Of a DNA stretch of 64,000 nucleotides, positions 25,216-33,225 are shown one piece after another. Under the pieces are notes generated by a model. The model did no database searches. It was not told the origin of the DNA and was given only the letters and a program-made list of their open reading frames with translations. Each line of letters starts with the position of its first letter. The stretch's first letter is position 1. Source of the stretch: an uncultured Collinsella sp. (GTDB lineage Bacteria > Actinomycetota > Coriobacteriia > Coriobacteriales > Coriobacteriaceae); the NCBI GenBank assembly GCA_900542175.1, contig UQNC01000006.1:1-64000 (forward strand). Reading direction: 5' to 3'. The translations under genes were made by a program, and so were the position numbers.

Positions 25216-25932
25216 TTAGAACAGGAGGGCGTATATGACGGCGATGACGACGGAGGGAAGCATATTGGCCGTGCGGAAGGTCTGAGGACGGATGAGGTTG
25301 ACGCCGACGCAGAAGATGAGCATGGAGCCTACGAGCGAAAGGCTGTTGAGGGCTGCTGTGGTCATGATGGGGGAGAGCGCGCCGGCAAACAACGTGATCG
25401 TCCCCTGGAACACGGCGACGGGCAGGGCGGAGAAGATGCAGCCGCGGCCAAGCGAGGCCGTCATGGTGCAGACGATGATGCAGTCCAGTGCGCCCTTGAG
25501 GGCAAGCGTTGACCAGTCGCCGAGCAGGCCGTCCTGGATCGATCCCACAATGGCCATGGCGCCGATGCACACGGTGAGTGAAGTCGAGACAAAAGCGTTG
25601 GTGAACTCGTTATCGCCCTCACTGCCAGTCTTGCGCTTGAGCCATTCGCCAAGGTTCTCGATGGAGGTCTCCAAGTTGATGGCCTCGCCGATGAGCGAAC
25701 CGAGCGCAAATGAGACGATGAGCATGGTGGTACCGGTGGTCGCTAGCGCCTTTCCATCGATGATGAGCATCTTTTGCATGGTGCCGCCCAGGCCGATAAA
25801 CAGGACGCACAGCCCCGATGCTTTCATGAGCGTGTCTTGGATGCGCGGTGTAATGAAGCGGCCGCCCGCTAATCCCAAAAGACCGCCCGCAACTAAAAGC
25901 GCAACGTTGATGATTGTTCCCAAGCCCGGCAT
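25216..25932 (-). CDS. DUF554 family membrane protein
   Basis: 238 residues, about seven hydrophobic segments. Family landmarks are GTIINVALLVAGGLLGLAGG at the N-terminus, a GLCVLFIGLGGTMQ segment, a cytosolic loop with LETSIENLGEWLKRK, then FTNAFVSTSLTVCIGAMAIVGSIQDGLLGD. This matches the YdfK/YqgA-type DUF554 proteins, of unknown transport role. The ATG at 25932 follows AGGAGG; the frame runs to 26001 without a ribosome binding site. The upstream region holds a symmetrical operator candidate. Confidence 0.85.
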   Translation of the reverse strand: MPGLGTIINVALLVAGGLLGLAGGRFITPRIQDTLMKASGLCVLFIGLGGTMQKMLIIDGKALATTGTTMLIVSFALGSLIGEAINLETSIENLGEWLKRKTGSEGDNEFTNAFVSTSLTVCIGAMAIVGSIQDGLLGDWSTLALKGALDCIIVCTMTASLGRGCIFSALPVAVFQGTITLFAGALSPIMTTAALNSLSLVGSMLIFCVGVNLIRPQTFRTANMLPSVVIAVIYALLF

Positions 25933-26001
25933 GAGCCCTCCTGTATTGATGCCAACGTGGCAATCGTAGCAGAACGAAATGCGAGGCACATCGCGACTCA
26001 T

Positions 26002-26034
26002 CTAATACGTTATATAAGTGGTATTAGGAATGAT
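26002..26034 (-). promoter_or_regulatory. Operator-like inverted repeat CTAATAC-N12-GTATTAG
   Basis: Perfect 7-bp arms at 26002-26008 and 26021-26027 flank a TATATAA that could be the -10 of the DUF554 gene on the minus strand. The right arm extends into TATTAGGAATGAT, identical over 13 bp to 782-794 upstream of the rubrerythrin gene. Two promoters sharing the element hints at a common regulator; this is unproven. Confidence 0.4.
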
Positions 26035-26050
26035 GCGCAGCATTTAAGCC

Positions 26051-27481
26051 TCAGGTGGTTGTCGGGACATAGGGATAGTAGTCAAAGCGCAGTGTCATAA
26101 GCCGCTGTGGGGATTCAATAGCCGCGGCGATGATATTGGCATCGCGGGCACGATCAAACCCTTCGAGTTCGATCTGATACGAGACGTCTTGCATAATGTC
26201 CAGACGTCGCCAGGCTAGAAGTGTGTCGCCATCGAATTCCAAGGTCTTGCCTCCGTCTGGGGCAACGGCGTATAAACGCAGTTTAGCGGTGGTTGCAGGG
26301 TCGACAACCGTGACCTTTTTAATTTCGTTTCGAGTATTCTTGGCGCCCAACAAGGTGAGCAGTGTTGGGGCCACGACCTCGCCTGATGGCAAAAAGACGA
26401 CTTCGATGGATTCGGGAAATGCGATGATGGCCGACTTGCGGACGGGCTGATTGGCGGCGGCAACTTCGATGTTTGCAGCATCGATGACCTCTGTGTGGTC
26501 GAGGGCGGCAAGCACGCAGCAGTTACCTTCATCGATCTCCTGAGGATCAGCAAGTCCCAGACTGTCCGCGAGCTCGGGATCGTTTGGACCGGTAGCGGGC
26601 TCATTCGGTGCTTCGAAAGAAGCTGGGACGCTGTTTGTCGGCGACGGCGTGTCGCCCTCACCTGCTTCTTTGTCCGTGCTCTCTTCTTGTATGGTTGCGT
26701 TGATGGGTTCGTCGTTTGAGGGGAGCGTCTTGGCGTCAAGCGCGGAGGGGACAATCCCGATGGCTCCGGATCCGTTCCACTCCATTTCGAGAAGCGCCGG
26801 GTCGGCAAGAATGCGTTGCCTGCTTTGCGCGTGGGCATCGATTTCAATAGGGCCTGCCTCTATCCCTCGTGTAAGGCTGAGTGATCCGGCTGACTTTTCG
26901 AAATGAGCGTCTGTGTCTTTGGTGCTGACGGCGTAGAACAGCAGGGATGCTTCTCCCGCCGCGATGGCATCGGTGCCCGCCTTGGTCAGCCGCAGCGATG
27001 CCGTGAATGAGAGGGTGGGCTGCACATCGTCTGCATTCGCGGCGGCGCAGCCCAGACATATACCGCCTCCTTTCTCGAAAAACGCACCGTCGAAGGCGAC
27101 CTTCGCTCCGTTCGCCGAGTCATCGACCGAAGCGATATCGATGCGCAACCCCAAATCGCACGGATCGCCATCTGCATCGAGCACAATCGAGCGCCATGTG
27201 CAGACGGCGCACCCCGCCTGGGAGCCGTTTGCCTTGTTCGAACGATTGATATCCACGACTATCGAGCCGTCCGTATTACGACGAAGGCATCCCGAGGTTG
27301 AGATTGCGGCCTGTGCGAACGAAAAACGCTTGCACGCAATGGCGCTCGACGGATTTGGTGCGGAGCTTAGGGCTGCTGGTAAGGAGTCTGCCATGACGGG
27401 AGTCGCCCAAGCGGCGACAGGCGTTCCGGTTGCGAGCGCGCCGCAGAGTGCGACGACGGGCAAAAGGTTCTTCGATGCCAT
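26051..27481 (-). CDS. Large secreted Cys-rich protein, unknown
   Basis: 476 residues with a classical signal peptide (LLPVVALCGALATGTPVAAWA, cleavage near 26-31). The mature part starts with a Cys-rich segment (ISTSGCLRRN, GCAVCTWRS, GICLGCAAAN) containing CxxC pairs that could form disulfides or bind metal. A beta-rich middle (LSFTASLRLTKAG) follows, then an acidic Pro/Glu/Asp linker near 260-320 and a C-terminal beta region. There is no sortase motif or second membrane segment, so it is released or bound by partners. The ATG at 27481 follows AAGGAG. It is the last gene of a five-gene operon of exported proteins; an adhesin or fibre subunit is a guess. Confidence 0.7.
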   Translation of the reverse strand: MASKNLLPVVALCGALATGTPVAAWATPVMADSLPAALSSAPNPSSAIACKRFSFAQAAISTSGCLRRNTDGSIVVDINRSNKANGSQAGCAVCTWRSIVLDADGDPCDLGLRIDIASVDDSANGAKVAFDGAFFEKGGGICLGCAAANADDVQPTLSFTASLRLTKAGTDAIAAGEASLLFYAVSTKDTDAHFEKSAGSLSLTRGIEAGPIEIDAHAQSRQRILADPALLEMEWNGSGAIGIVPSALDAKTLPSNDEPINATIQEESTDKEAGEGDTPSPTNSVPASFEAPNEPATGPNDPELADSLGLADPQEIDEGNCCVLAALDHTEVIDAANIEVAAANQPVRKSAIIAFPESIEVVFLPSGEVVAPTLLTLLGAKNTRNEIKKVTVVDPATTAKLRLYAVAPDGGKTLEFDGDTLLAWRRLDIMQDVSYQIELEGFDRARDANIIAAAIESPQRLMTLRFDYYPYVPTTT

Positions 27482-27499
27482 GGGGTCTCCTTAGCTAAT

Positions 27500-27778
27500 T
27501 TAGTGCGGCCTGTCCGTGTTTCGTTTCTGGCTGCGTTTGATGTGCAGACCGAGGCCGGCGGTTCCCGCACCTGCTGCCGTGGCGCCTGCTGCCAAGAGCC
27601 ATCGTCTGTCGTCTGTCTGTGCCAACGGTTCCTTGCAGTTGCCGCGGTCGAGCTCCGAGAGGTCGACCGTCACTTGCGTGGCGGCCTGCGCCTGTTCTTG
27701 CTGGGCAAAGGCCATGGCTGGCCCAAACGCTAGGATACTGACGGCGGCCAGGGCGACGGCCTTATGCCGTGTGCGCAC
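27500..27778 (-). CDS. Small exported protein with sortase-like C-terminus
   Basis: 92 residues. The start is taken at GTG 27778, which gives a compact signal peptide (MRTRHKAVALAAVSILAFGP... cut after AMAFA). It overlaps the upstream stop by 17 nt. A TTG at 27808 is the other choice. The short mature part (VTVDLSELDRGNCKEP) runs into LAQTDD, a hydrophobic WLLAAGATAAGAGTAGLGL and a basic KRSQKR tail. This is the layout of a cell-wall sorting signal with LAQTD in place of LPxTG. Whether a sortase accepts it is unknown. It may anchor or cap a structure made by the neighbouring secreted proteins. Confidence 0.6.
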   Translation of the reverse strand: MRTRHKAVALAAVSILAFGPAMAFAQQEQAQAATQVTVDLSELDRGNCKEPLAQTDDRRWLLAAGATAAGAGTAGLGLHIKRSQKRNTDRPH

Positions 27779-28361
27779 CGGGCTCGACCGTCCAGGTGAT
27801 CGTTGCAACCTGATCGCCTTCGCCGGTTACGCGGAAGATGTCGCGCGTGACGCGGGCGACGTTTCCGCTTGTCTTGAGCTTAATTTTGTCCGTGCCGCCG
27901 GCAATGCCCTGGTAGCCCATGTCGAAGGCTGCATTCTTGGAAAGATCGAGGCCCGTCTCCTGCATTGCGGCGCTGGCGTTCTGGAGTGCGCCGTCGGGGC
28001 CGACCTTAAAGTCGATGGAATTCCGCGCGGTTCCGGCCTTGGCGTCGGCGGCAATGGTCCAGGTGTTCATGGCGTCGATCTTCATGTTGGTGACATGGAT
28101 GCCGTAGGCCGAATGATTGTCGATGGTGGTCGCGTCTTCTGAGGGGCCCTGAAGCGTGCCGTCGGCCTTGGCGACGAAGGGAATAACCGTCGGAACTTTG
28201 AACTCTACGTTGTCGATCTCGGTCCTGACCATTACTTTCGTGGTTCCAACGCGCCCGGCTGCCAGAGCTGGCGTCGGGGCGGCGCCCATTGCGAGCGCGA
28301 GCGCGAGCCCTGCGCCCACGACGAGCGCTCTGGCTCCGTTCATGTTCCTGGTGATGTCCAT
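27762..28361 (-). CDS. Secreted beta-rich protein, TasA/fibre-subunit-like, unknown
   Basis: 199 residues with a signal peptide (ALVVGAGLALALAMGAAPTP... cut after ALA, near 35). The mature part reads VMVRTEIDNVEFKVPTVIPF, ADGTLQGPSEDATTIDNHSA and then YGIHVTNMKIDAMNTWTIA. The pattern of a conserved dGt..gPs..iiNhS..gv.vt.i phrase is common in secreted beta-sandwich proteins of coriobacteria and clostridia, including fibre-forming TasA-like ones. It ends TVEPGAHTA with no anchor. AAAGGA precedes the ATG. It is a good candidate for a major subunit of a surface structure encoded by this operon; the assignment to TasA-like is tentative. Confidence 0.6.
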   Translation of the reverse strand: MDITRNMNGARALVVGAGLALALAMGAAPTPALAAGRVGTTKVMVRTEIDNVEFKVPTVIPFVAKADGTLQGPSEDATTIDNHSAYGIHVTNMKIDAMNTWTIAADAKAGTARNSIDFKVGPDGALQNASAAMQETGLDLSKNAAFDMGYQGIAGGTDKIKLKTSGNVARVTRDIFRVTGEGDQVATITWTVEPGAHTA

Positions 28362-28381
28362 GGTCGTTCCTTTCTATTCGC

Positions 28382-28398
28382 CGCGGGCCGTCCCCGCG
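28382..28398 (-). other. Intercistronic GC hairpin
   Basis: CGCGGG (28382-28387) pairs with CCCGCG (28393-28398) around a 5-nt loop in the 90-nt gap before the TasA-like gene. It has no U-tract and may adjust the ratio of upstream and downstream gene products. Confidence 0.4.
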
Positions 28399-28451
28399 AT
28401 GATTGGACGAATGCTGGTGAATTGCGTGCGGTGTCGCGTCGGCCGAAAAAG

Positions 28452-28961
28452 CTAGTTCTCGGCTTGCTCAACCCGTACCTTGACACGTGTCGGATTGCCG
28501 TGGCTGTCGAGGGTCTTGGCATCGAGTGCCTGGATCTCGATGTATGCCTCTCCTTCTTTGATGTCGCCGGCGGGGCACGTCTCGATTGTCTTGCCGGTCT
28601 CGACCACACCGGATTCGTACATGGTCTCGTCGTTTTGGATGACGCGGAATCGCTGGGGAAATTTATTGTCTTGGACGTTTTGCACGTTGACGCGCAGCTT
28701 GCCGTCCTCCTGTAGCTGAGCGACCGGCGCGACCGAAATCGTCATCATGTTGTCGCGGACGATGGCATCGAGCTCATCTTGGATTTCTTGTCGCGATTTA
28801 CCCTCTGCCGTCGTGACTGAGGCGCCCGCTTCGGGCACGGGCTGCGACTGCCAGGCGTATAGCCCTACGGCGATGAGGGCGCAGGCGATAGCCAGGCAGA
28901 CAACGACGAGTTTCTTGCGACGCCCCAGTCCTGCGAGGCGGGGCGGCTTCTTCGCACTCAT
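28452..28961 (-). CDS. Membrane-anchored extracytoplasmic protein, unknown
   Basis: 169 residues. A basic start (MSAKKPPRLAGLGRRKK) and one hydrophobic segment (LVVVCLAIACALIAVGLYAW, 18-37) anchor it with the C-terminus outside. The rest has SRQEIQDELDAIVRDNMMTI then a beta-rich core (VNVQNVQDNKFPQRFRVIQN, MYESGVVETGKTIETCPAG, EAYIEIQALD). The repeated companion position beside a TasA-like protein suggests a pilin-like or base component. The start ATG overlaps the stop of the 98-aa gene (ATGA). No known family was identified with confidence. Confidence 0.6.
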   Translation of the reverse strand: MSAKKPPRLAGLGRRKKLVVVCLAIACALIAVGLYAWQSQPVPEAGASVTTAEGKSRQEIQDELDAIVRDNMMTISVAPVAQLQEDGKLRVNVQNVQDNKFPQRFRVIQNDETMYESGVVETGKTIETCPAGDIKEGEAYIEIQALDAKTLDSHGNPTRVKVRVEQAEN

Positions 28962-29254
28962 GCGGCGTCCTTGGTGGTGTAGACACGTGCGAACGTGGAC
29001 GGGTCCGCTCCAAAGAGCATGTGAAGCATCAGGCGGCGCGAGTAGATGAGCTCGTCAAAGTCGTGAGGGAGCTCGATGTCGTGGATACGCGCGATGTGGT
29101 GGGCGAGCGCCGAGAACGACTCGGGGTCGCAGATAACATCGGTGGTGACGTGGTAGACCGCCGTATCGGGGAACGCCTCTTCGTCGAAAGGCAGGAGATA
29201 GGGATCGTCGTCGACCTCGATGGCGACGCCGTACTGGGGCCAGTAATATGCCAT
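28958..29254 (-). CDS. 98-aa cytoplasmic protein, possible DUF559-like fragment
   Basis: A small protein with no signal or membrane segment. Its first residues, YYWPQYGVAIEVDDDPYLLP, resemble the core strand of DUF559/Vsr-type endonuclease domains (FxxPxxxxAIEVDG). The rest (FSALAHHIARIHDIELPHDF, SRRLMLHMLFGADPSTFARV) is helical and unlike that family. The full nuclease motif set is not present, so activity is doubtful. GGGAGG precedes the ATG at 29254. It is the first gene of the secreted-protein operon and is coupled to the next by an ATGA overlap, so a regulatory role is possible. Confidence 0.5.
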   Translation of the reverse strand: MAYYWPQYGVAIEVDDDPYLLPFDEEAFPDTAVYHVTTDVICDPESFSALAHHIARIHDIELPHDFDELIYSRRLMLHMLFGADPSTFARVYTTKDAA

Positions 29255-29599
29255 GGGAACCTCCCTGCTTCTGGGGCCAAAACTTCTATCGGTTTTGGCT
29301 GTCGACGCCGACCGTATCAGCCGCTACTTGACCAATTTCTGACCAAATGCTTGACGGATTGACATCTCCGCAGGTAAAAGGTGGAAAAATTACTTCAACT
29401 TTTTTCGAGCGACAATCGAGCGGTCGGCGACGGCGGGGCGATATGTGTCAAAAGCATCGTCTGCCGAGGAAGCCTTGCCGTTCGCCGAATTGCACAAACG
29501 TAAAAATCGCCAATTATGGAGACGGTCTCGAACACGTCGACGAAACGATGCGGTAACATCTCCCTGCAAACACTGTAGTTAGCTAAAGGGGGAGTTCGC
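29255..29599. promoter_or_regulatory. 345-bp divergent intergenic region with TTGAC repeats
   Basis: This separates the secreted-protein operon from the lactate dehydrogenase operon. It contains four TGAC-cored repeats in the same orientation: TTGACCAA (29328), CTGACCAA (29339), TTGACGG (29351) and TTGACA (29359). They are spaced 8-12 bp apart and followed by an A/T-rich stretch near 29374-29402. The repeats may be a direct-repeat operator; TTGACA could also be a -35, but no matching -10 was found. No coding sequence or RNA gene was seen. Confidence 0.35.
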
Positions 29600-31201
29600 G
29601 TGTCTGCAACCATTAAACCCTTCACCGATGAGTTCGAAGAGTATGGCCGCGATGAATCTCGTGCATCGGGCGAAGCATCGAGCATCTCGTTTCCGACAAC
29701 GGAAGACGAGGTCCGTGCCATTTTGGAAACGCTCCATGCCGAGCGTGTCCCGGTAACGGTTCAGGGCGCCCGAACCGGCCTTGCCGCCGGTGCCGTGCCC
29801 CACGGTGGGCATATCCTCAATACTTCCCGTATGAATCGCTACTTGGGCCTTCGCCGCGATGAACAAGGCCAATTTCTGCTGCGCGTGGAGCCGGGCGTTG
29901 TGCTCTCGGAGCTGCGCAAGCAGCTGAGCAAGAAGGTACTGCCGACCGCTGGTTGGGACCAGGCATCGCTTGAGGCCTACGAGGAGTTCCAAGAGTCCCC
30001 CGAGCAGTTCTTTCCCACCGATCCCACCGAGGCATCTGCCTGTCTGGGTGGCATGGCGGCATGCAACGCCTCCGGCGCCCGCAGCTACGCTTACGGCCCC
30101 ATGCGCCCGCATATCACGGGACTCCACGTCGCGCTGGCTGATGGCGATTTGCTTGAGCTTCAGCGCGGCGAGGCTTTTGCCCAGGGCCGCCACCTGTCGC
30201 TCGTGACGGCAGAGGGTCATACATTCGAGCTTGATCTTCCTGACTACACCATGCCCAAGACCAAAAATGCCTCGGGGTATTTTGTTGCGGACGATATGGA
30301 CGCCATCGATCTTTTTATCGGTGCGTGCGGCACGCTCGGCGTCATTACCGAGCTCGAGATCGCCCTGCAGGCGGCACCTTCGGTCGTATGGGGTGTGAGT
30401 TGCTTTTTCGATAGCGAAGACAAGGCCGTGTCCTTTACCGATTCCGTGCGTCCCGTGCTGTCCCATGCCGCCGCTATTGAGTATTTCGATGCTGGCGCCC
30501 TGGATATCCTGCGTCGCCAGCGCGAGCAGTCGACAGCGTTTGCCTCGCTGCCGGCGCTCGACGACGAGGCAAAGGTCTGTGTCTACGTGGAGCTCGACTG
30601 CGATGACGAGGCGCAGGCGACCGAGGAGCTGTACCACCTTGGATGGGTGCTGGAGTTTGCGGGCGGCCGCGACGATGCGACATGGGTCGCCCGCACCGAA
30701 GTCGATCGCGAGTGCCAGCGGTTCTTCCGCCACGCGGTGCCCGAGAGCGTCAACATGCTCATTGACGAGCGTCGCCGCACCGACCCCACCATTACCAAGC
30801 TGGGATCGGATATGTCGGTGCCCAATGCACGCCTTGCCGATGTCATGGCCCTCTATCGCCGCACGCTGGCCGAAAGCGGGCTTGAGTCTGCTGCCTGGGG
30901 ACACATCGGGAACAACCATCTGCATGTGAACATCCTGCCGCGCGATGCGCAAGACTACCGTCGTGGTGGAGAGCTCTTTGCCCAGTGGGCTTCCGAGGTC
31001 ACGGCCATGGGCGGTGCCGTTTCTGCCGAACACGGCGTCGGCAAGATCAAGGCGGGCTTCTTGGAGACGATGTACGGCCACGAGGCCATGGTCGAGTCGG
31101 CGCGCCTCAAACTCCAGCTCGATCCTGCCGGCCAGTTGGGTCGCGGCAACCTGTTTACGGAGAAGCTCTTGGATGAACTCGTCCAGAAAGGGGGCGCGTG
31201 A
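29600..31201 (+). CDS. lctD: FAD-linked D-lactate dehydrogenase (LctD/GlcD-type)
   Basis: A 533-residue flavoprotein oxidising a 2-hydroxy acid, most likely D-lactate. The PCMH-type FAD domain shows VPVTVQGARTGLAAGAVPHG, LRVEPGVVLSELRK, FPTDPTEASACLGGMAACNA, SGARSYAYGPMRPHITGL and GACGTLGVITELEIALQ. The C-terminal oxidase domain ends with WGHIGNNHLHVNILP and AEHGVGKIKAGF. It starts a three-gene operon with EtfB and a ferredoxin-EtfA, as in the Acetobacterium LctBCD complex. There, exergonic electron transfer from ferredoxin drives lactate oxidation with NAD+. The GTG start has AAAGGGGGAG 6 nt upstream. Confidence 0.88.
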   Translation: MSATIKPFTDEFEEYGRDESRASGEASSISFPTTEDEVRAILETLHAERVPVTVQGARTGLAAGAVPHGGHILNTSRMNRYLGLRRDEQGQFLLRVEPGVVLSELRKQLSKKVLPTAGWDQASLEAYEEFQESPEQFFPTDPTEASACLGGMAACNASGARSYAYGPMRPHITGLHVALADGDLLELQRGEAFAQGRHLSLVTAEGHTFELDLPDYTMPKTKNASGYFVADDMDAIDLFIGACGTLGVITELEIALQAAPSVVWGVSCFFDSEDKAVSFTDSVRPVLSHAAAIEYFDAGALDILRRQREQSTAFASLPALDDEAKVCVYVELDCDDEAQATEELYHLGWVLEFAGGRDDATWVARTEVDRECQRFFRHAVPESVNMLIDERRRTDPTITKLGSDMSVPNARLADVMALYRRTLAESGLESAAWGHIGNNHLHVNILPRDAQDYRRGGELFAQWASEVTAMGGAVSAEHGVGKIKAGFLETMYGHEAMVESARLKLQLDPAGQLGRGNLFTEKLLDELVQKGGA

Positions 31202-31203
31202 AG

Positions 31204-32019
31204 ATGAGTGATTTCCATATGGTGGTGTGCGTCAAGGCGGTGCCCGGAAGCACCGAGGTCAAGATGGACCCCAAGACCAATACTATCGTGCGTGATGGCA
31301 AGCAGGCGGTCATTAATCCCTTCGATGCAAGTGCCCTCGAATGTGCGCTAGCGCTGAAGGACGACTTTATCGGCTTTGGCATGGACGTGCGTGTGACGGT
31401 GGTGTCGATGGGCATCCCCGCGACCGAATCGCTGCTGCGCGACTGCATCGCCCGCGGTGCCGACGACGCGCTGCTGCTGACCGATCGCGCCTTTGCGGGC
31501 GCCGATACCCTAGCCACCACCTATGCCCTCAAATGCGGCATCGAGGCACTCGATGAGGACTTTGACCTGCTCATCTGCGGCAAGATGGCGGTGGACGGCG
31601 ATACGGCCCAGATCGGCCCCGAGCTGGCCGGCGCCTTTGGGGTCCCCTGCGTGACCGACGTGAGCTGTGTGCAGAGCGCGGGATTTACGACGTGTGGCTC
31701 GCTGGCGCTCGTTCACGGCTGCGATGCCGGCGAGGAGACGGTGTACCTGGAGATGCCGTGTGCGATGACGACTGCCAAGGAGATTGGCCAGCTGCGCATG
31801 CCGAGTATTGCCGGTATTCGCGCGGCCGAGGATGCAGACGTGCGCGTGGCCAGCGCTGCCGACGTAAACGCCGACCCCTCGCGTTGCGGCCTTGCCGGAT
31901 CACCGACGCAGGTCGTGCGCTCGTTTGTGCCCGACCGTGACCAAACGTGCGAGGCCGTCGAGGGAACGGCGTCCGAGCAGGCGGTAAAACTTGCCAAGAT
32001 TATCGAGGGGATGGCATAG
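31204..32019 (+). CDS. etfB: Electron transfer flavoprotein beta subunit (bifurcating type)
   Basis: A 271-residue EtfB. It has VVCVKAVPGSTEVKMDPKTN, NPFDASALECALALKD and AVDGDTAQIGPELAGAFGVP. The last motif, DGDTAQxGP, is typical of EtfB subunits that carry the bifurcating FAD. It acts with the LctD-like dehydrogenase upstream and EtfA downstream in the cytoplasm. The ATG at 31204 follows the lctD stop by 2 nt; a GTG at 31198 is possible. All three genes are packed, so they are surely co-transcribed. Confidence 0.9.
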   Translation: MSDFHMVVCVKAVPGSTEVKMDPKTNTIVRDGKQAVINPFDASALECALALKDDFIGFGMDVRVTVVSMGIPATESLLRDCIARGADDALLLTDRAFAGADTLATTYALKCGIEALDEDFDLLICGKMAVDGDTAQIGPELAGAFGVPCVTDVSCVQSAGFTTCGSLALVHGCDAGEETVYLEMPCAMTTAKEIGQLRMPSIAGIRAAEDADVRVASAADVNADPSRCGLAGSPTQVVRSFVPDRDQTCEAVEGTASEQAVKLAKIIEGMA

Positions 32020-33225
32020 ATGAGCGGGCTGATTATCGATAGCGAAGCCTGTATCGGCTGCGGTCGCTGCGTTCGCGCCTGCGCCTCGGGCGGCATTGTG
32101 GTGGAGGGTGAGCGCCCCAATCGCTGTGCCCGCGTAACCGACGGCTGTATCCTGTGCGGTGGGTGCGTCGACGCCTGCCCCGTCAACGCCATCTCGATTG
32201 AGCGCGACGAGGCCGCCGGCGCGGCAGACCTTGACGCATATCGAGACATCTGGATCTTCGTGCAGACTGACGAGCACGATGCCGTTGCATCCGTGGCCTT
32301 CGAGCTCATGGGCAAGGGGCGCGAGCTTGCCGATGCCCGCGGCTGCCGTCTGGTGGCACTGGTCGGCATGAGCCCCGAGGGCTCACTCGGGGACCTGGAG
32401 CATCTGATTTGCGCCGGTGCGGACGAAGTTCTGGTCTGTCGTGACGAGCGCCTGCGTCAGAACGACGCGGAGGTCTACGCTCGCTTGATCTGCGATTTGG
32501 TAGCCGAGCGCAAGCCCGAGGCCATTCTGTACGGCGCGACCGCCTTTGGTCGCGAGCTGGCGCCCGGTGTGGCCGTGCGCTTGCAGACGGGTCTTACGGC
32601 CGATTGCACGGTGCTTTCTATGGATACGGAGACGGGTCTGCTGCAGCAGACGCGCCCGGCGTTTGGCGGCAACCTGATGGCCACCATTATCTGCCCCAAC
32701 CACCGTCCTCAGATGGCAACGGTGCGCCCCGGCATCTTTAAGGCGCCCGAGTTTGACTATAGCCGCTCCGGCACGATTACCCAGGTAGTGCTTGCGGATG
32801 ACGTTAAGGCCCGCGTCGAGATCTCGATTCCCGCCGAGGAGTGGGGACAGCAGGCCTCAATTGCCGATGCCGAGCGTCTGGTCGTGGTGGGCCGCGGCAT
32901 CGGCTCCAAGAAGAATCTGCCCCTGATGCGAAAGCTCGCCGATGCCCTGGGTGCCGAGCTTGGTTGCACGCGTCCCATTGTGGAGGCAGGCTGGTTGGAG
33001 TATCGCCACCAAATTGGCCAGACGGGTGTATCGGTCTCGCCCAAGCTTCTCGTGAGTATCGGTGTTTCGGGCGCCATCCAGCATCTTGCCGGCATCGGTG
33101 GGGCGGAGTGCATTATCGCCATCAACGAGGACCCGGATGCCCCCATCTTTGGTGCTGCCCAGTACAAGGTTGTCGGTGATGCCGTCGAGGTCGTCGAGGA
33201 GCTGCTGGCCCAGTTTGAGCGCTAG
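32020..33225 (+). CDS. etfA: Electron transfer flavoprotein alpha subunit with N-terminal 2x[4Fe-4S] domain
   Basis: 401 residues. Residues 1-60 are a ferredoxin-like module with two CxxCxxCxxxC clusters (Cys11, 14, 17, 21 and Cys43, 46, 49, 53). The Etf alpha body follows, with ILYGATAFGRELAPGVAVRL, AFGGNLMATIICP and the FAD-binding IVEAGWLEYRHQIGQTG... to SIGVSGAIQHLAGI and IIAINEDPDAPIFG. The ferredoxin extension is characteristic of the lactate-type confurcating Etf. The stop abuts etfB without a gap. Its stop overlaps by 4 nt the stop of the convergent HD gene. Confidence 0.92.
   Translation: MSGLIIDSEACIGCGRCVRACASGGIVVEGERPNRCARVTDGCILCGGCVDACPVNAISIERDEAAGAADLDAYRDIWIFVQTDEHDAVASVAFELMGKGRELADARGCRLVALVGMSPEGSLGDLEHLICAGADEVLVCRDERLRQNDAEVYARLICDLVAERKPEAILYGATAFGRELAPGVAVRLQTGLTADCTVLSMDTETGLLQQTRPAFGGNLMATIICPNHRPQMATVRPGIFKAPEFDYSRSGTITQVVLADDVKARVEISIPAEEWGQQASIADAERLVVVGRGIGSKKNLPLMRKLADALGAELGCTRPIVEAGWLEYRHQIGQTGVSVSPKLLVSIGVSGAIQHLAGIGGAECIIAINEDPDAPIFGAAQYKVVGDAVEVVEELLAQFER

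Noticed and set aside
27779..27808. TTG start for the 92-aa exported protein
   Set aside because: It would put ten polar residues before the signal peptide; the GTG at 27778 gives a better one.
29579..31081. 500-codon frame opposite lctD
   Set aside because: Antisense shadow of the flavoprotein; no recognisable domain.
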